This document shows, one piece after another, positions 63,847 to 64,000 of a DNA stretch of 64,000 nt; position 1 is the first letter of the stretch, and each line of letters opens with the position of its first letter. Both the position numbers and the translations under genes were made by a program. Under the pieces are notes generated by a model. The model was not told the DNA's origin. It did not search any database and saw only the letters and a list, made by a program, of their open reading frames with translations. Source of the stretch: Nitrospirillum amazonense (GTDB lineage: Bacteria > Pseudomonadota > Alphaproteobacteria > Azospirillales > Azospirillaceae); contig NZ_VITN01000003.1 in NCBI RefSeq assembly GCF_007828045.1, positions 186,001 to 250,000 of the forward strand, in the 5' to 3' direction.

Positions 63847-64000
63847 ATGACCAAGACCTGGTTCATCACCGGCGCCAATCGCGGCTTTGGCCGTATCTGG
63901 GCGGAGGCGGCCCTGCGGCGCGGCGACCGGGTGGCCGCCACCGCCCGTGACATAGGGGCCTTGACCGACCTGGCCGCCGCGTATGGCGACCGGCTGGCGC
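63847..64000 (+). CDS. SDR family oxidoreductase, cut by window end
   Basis: Only the first 51 residues are present: MTKTWFITGANRGFGRIWAEAALRRGDRVAATARD, with the SDR cofactor motif TGANRGFG. CGGAGAGG precedes the ATG. It is divergent from the TetR gene and probably controlled by it. Confidence 0.88.
   Translation, partial: MTKTWFITGANRGFGRIWAEAALRRGDRVAATARDIGALTDLAAAYGDRLA

Overview
The window is GC-rich chromosomal DNA from an alphaproteobacterium, most likely Rhodospirillales and probably close to Azospirillum, Nitrospirillum or Niveispirillum. The evidence is the gene order hslUV / hisB-hisH-hisA-hisF-hisE-HIT, the linked dnaK-dnaJ pair, the DUF1289 protein and the codon usage. The placement is inferred from gene content, not from a database search.

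Layout. 0-9.6 kb: a DUF1289 protein, a PAS-containing sensor histidine kinase, a thiol peroxidase and molybdoenzyme pair, a large MscS-type channel, recX, and two ABC-2 permeases in tandem. 9.8-16.2 kb: an unrecognised 472-residue protein, then dnaK and dnaJ behind a candidate RpoH promoter, and a LOG-family gene. 16.2-24 kb: a flavohemoprotein gene (hmp) with an NsrR-like operator; a minus-strand histidine operon (hisB, hisH, an acetyltransferase, hisA, hisF, hisE, HIT); and, divergent from it, hslV-hslU. 24-38 kb: a dicarboxylate/amino-acid symporter, an orphan amino-acid binding protein, a two-subunit molybdenum hydroxylase (IorAB-like), a MarR regulator divergent from fumarylacetoacetate hydrolase and maleylacetoacetate isomerase, a DUF599 protein, a KamA-type radical SAM enzyme and an S9 peptidase. 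38.0-38.9 kb: a low-GC pair that looks like a BPSL0067-type amidase effector with a secreted STY0301-type partner.

39.43-49.22 kb is an integrated element of about 9.8 kb. A 20-bp direct repeat derived from the 3' end of tRNA-Arg(CCU) bounds it. The intact tRNA is at the right end, the tyrosine integrase is next to the left repeat, and clusters of TGGTACACA repeats lie inside both ends. It carries a serine recombinase, a VapE-type primase/helicase, a PD-(D/E)XK nuclease, several small unknown genes and an EVE-HNH protein resembling a modification-dependent restriction enzyme. No capsid, portal or terminase genes are visible, so it resembles a phage satellite or small genomic island.

49.3-64 kb: a FliL-like exported protein, a membrane-protein/XRE-regulator operon with three upstream palindromes, pirin, a secreted GH31 glycosidase, a glutathione transferase, a GIY-YIG protein, several oxidoreductases, a DMT exporter, a LysR/SDR divergent pair, a CopD/HemJ-like protein, a ZntB/CorA transporter, and a TetR regulator divergent from an SDR gene cut by the window end.

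The most unusual signal is an intergenic element of about 90-140 bp found in three gaps between convergent genes (31.0, 34.5 and 50.8 kb). It has strong hairpins and conserved sequence blocks and may be an unnamed repeat or RNA family.
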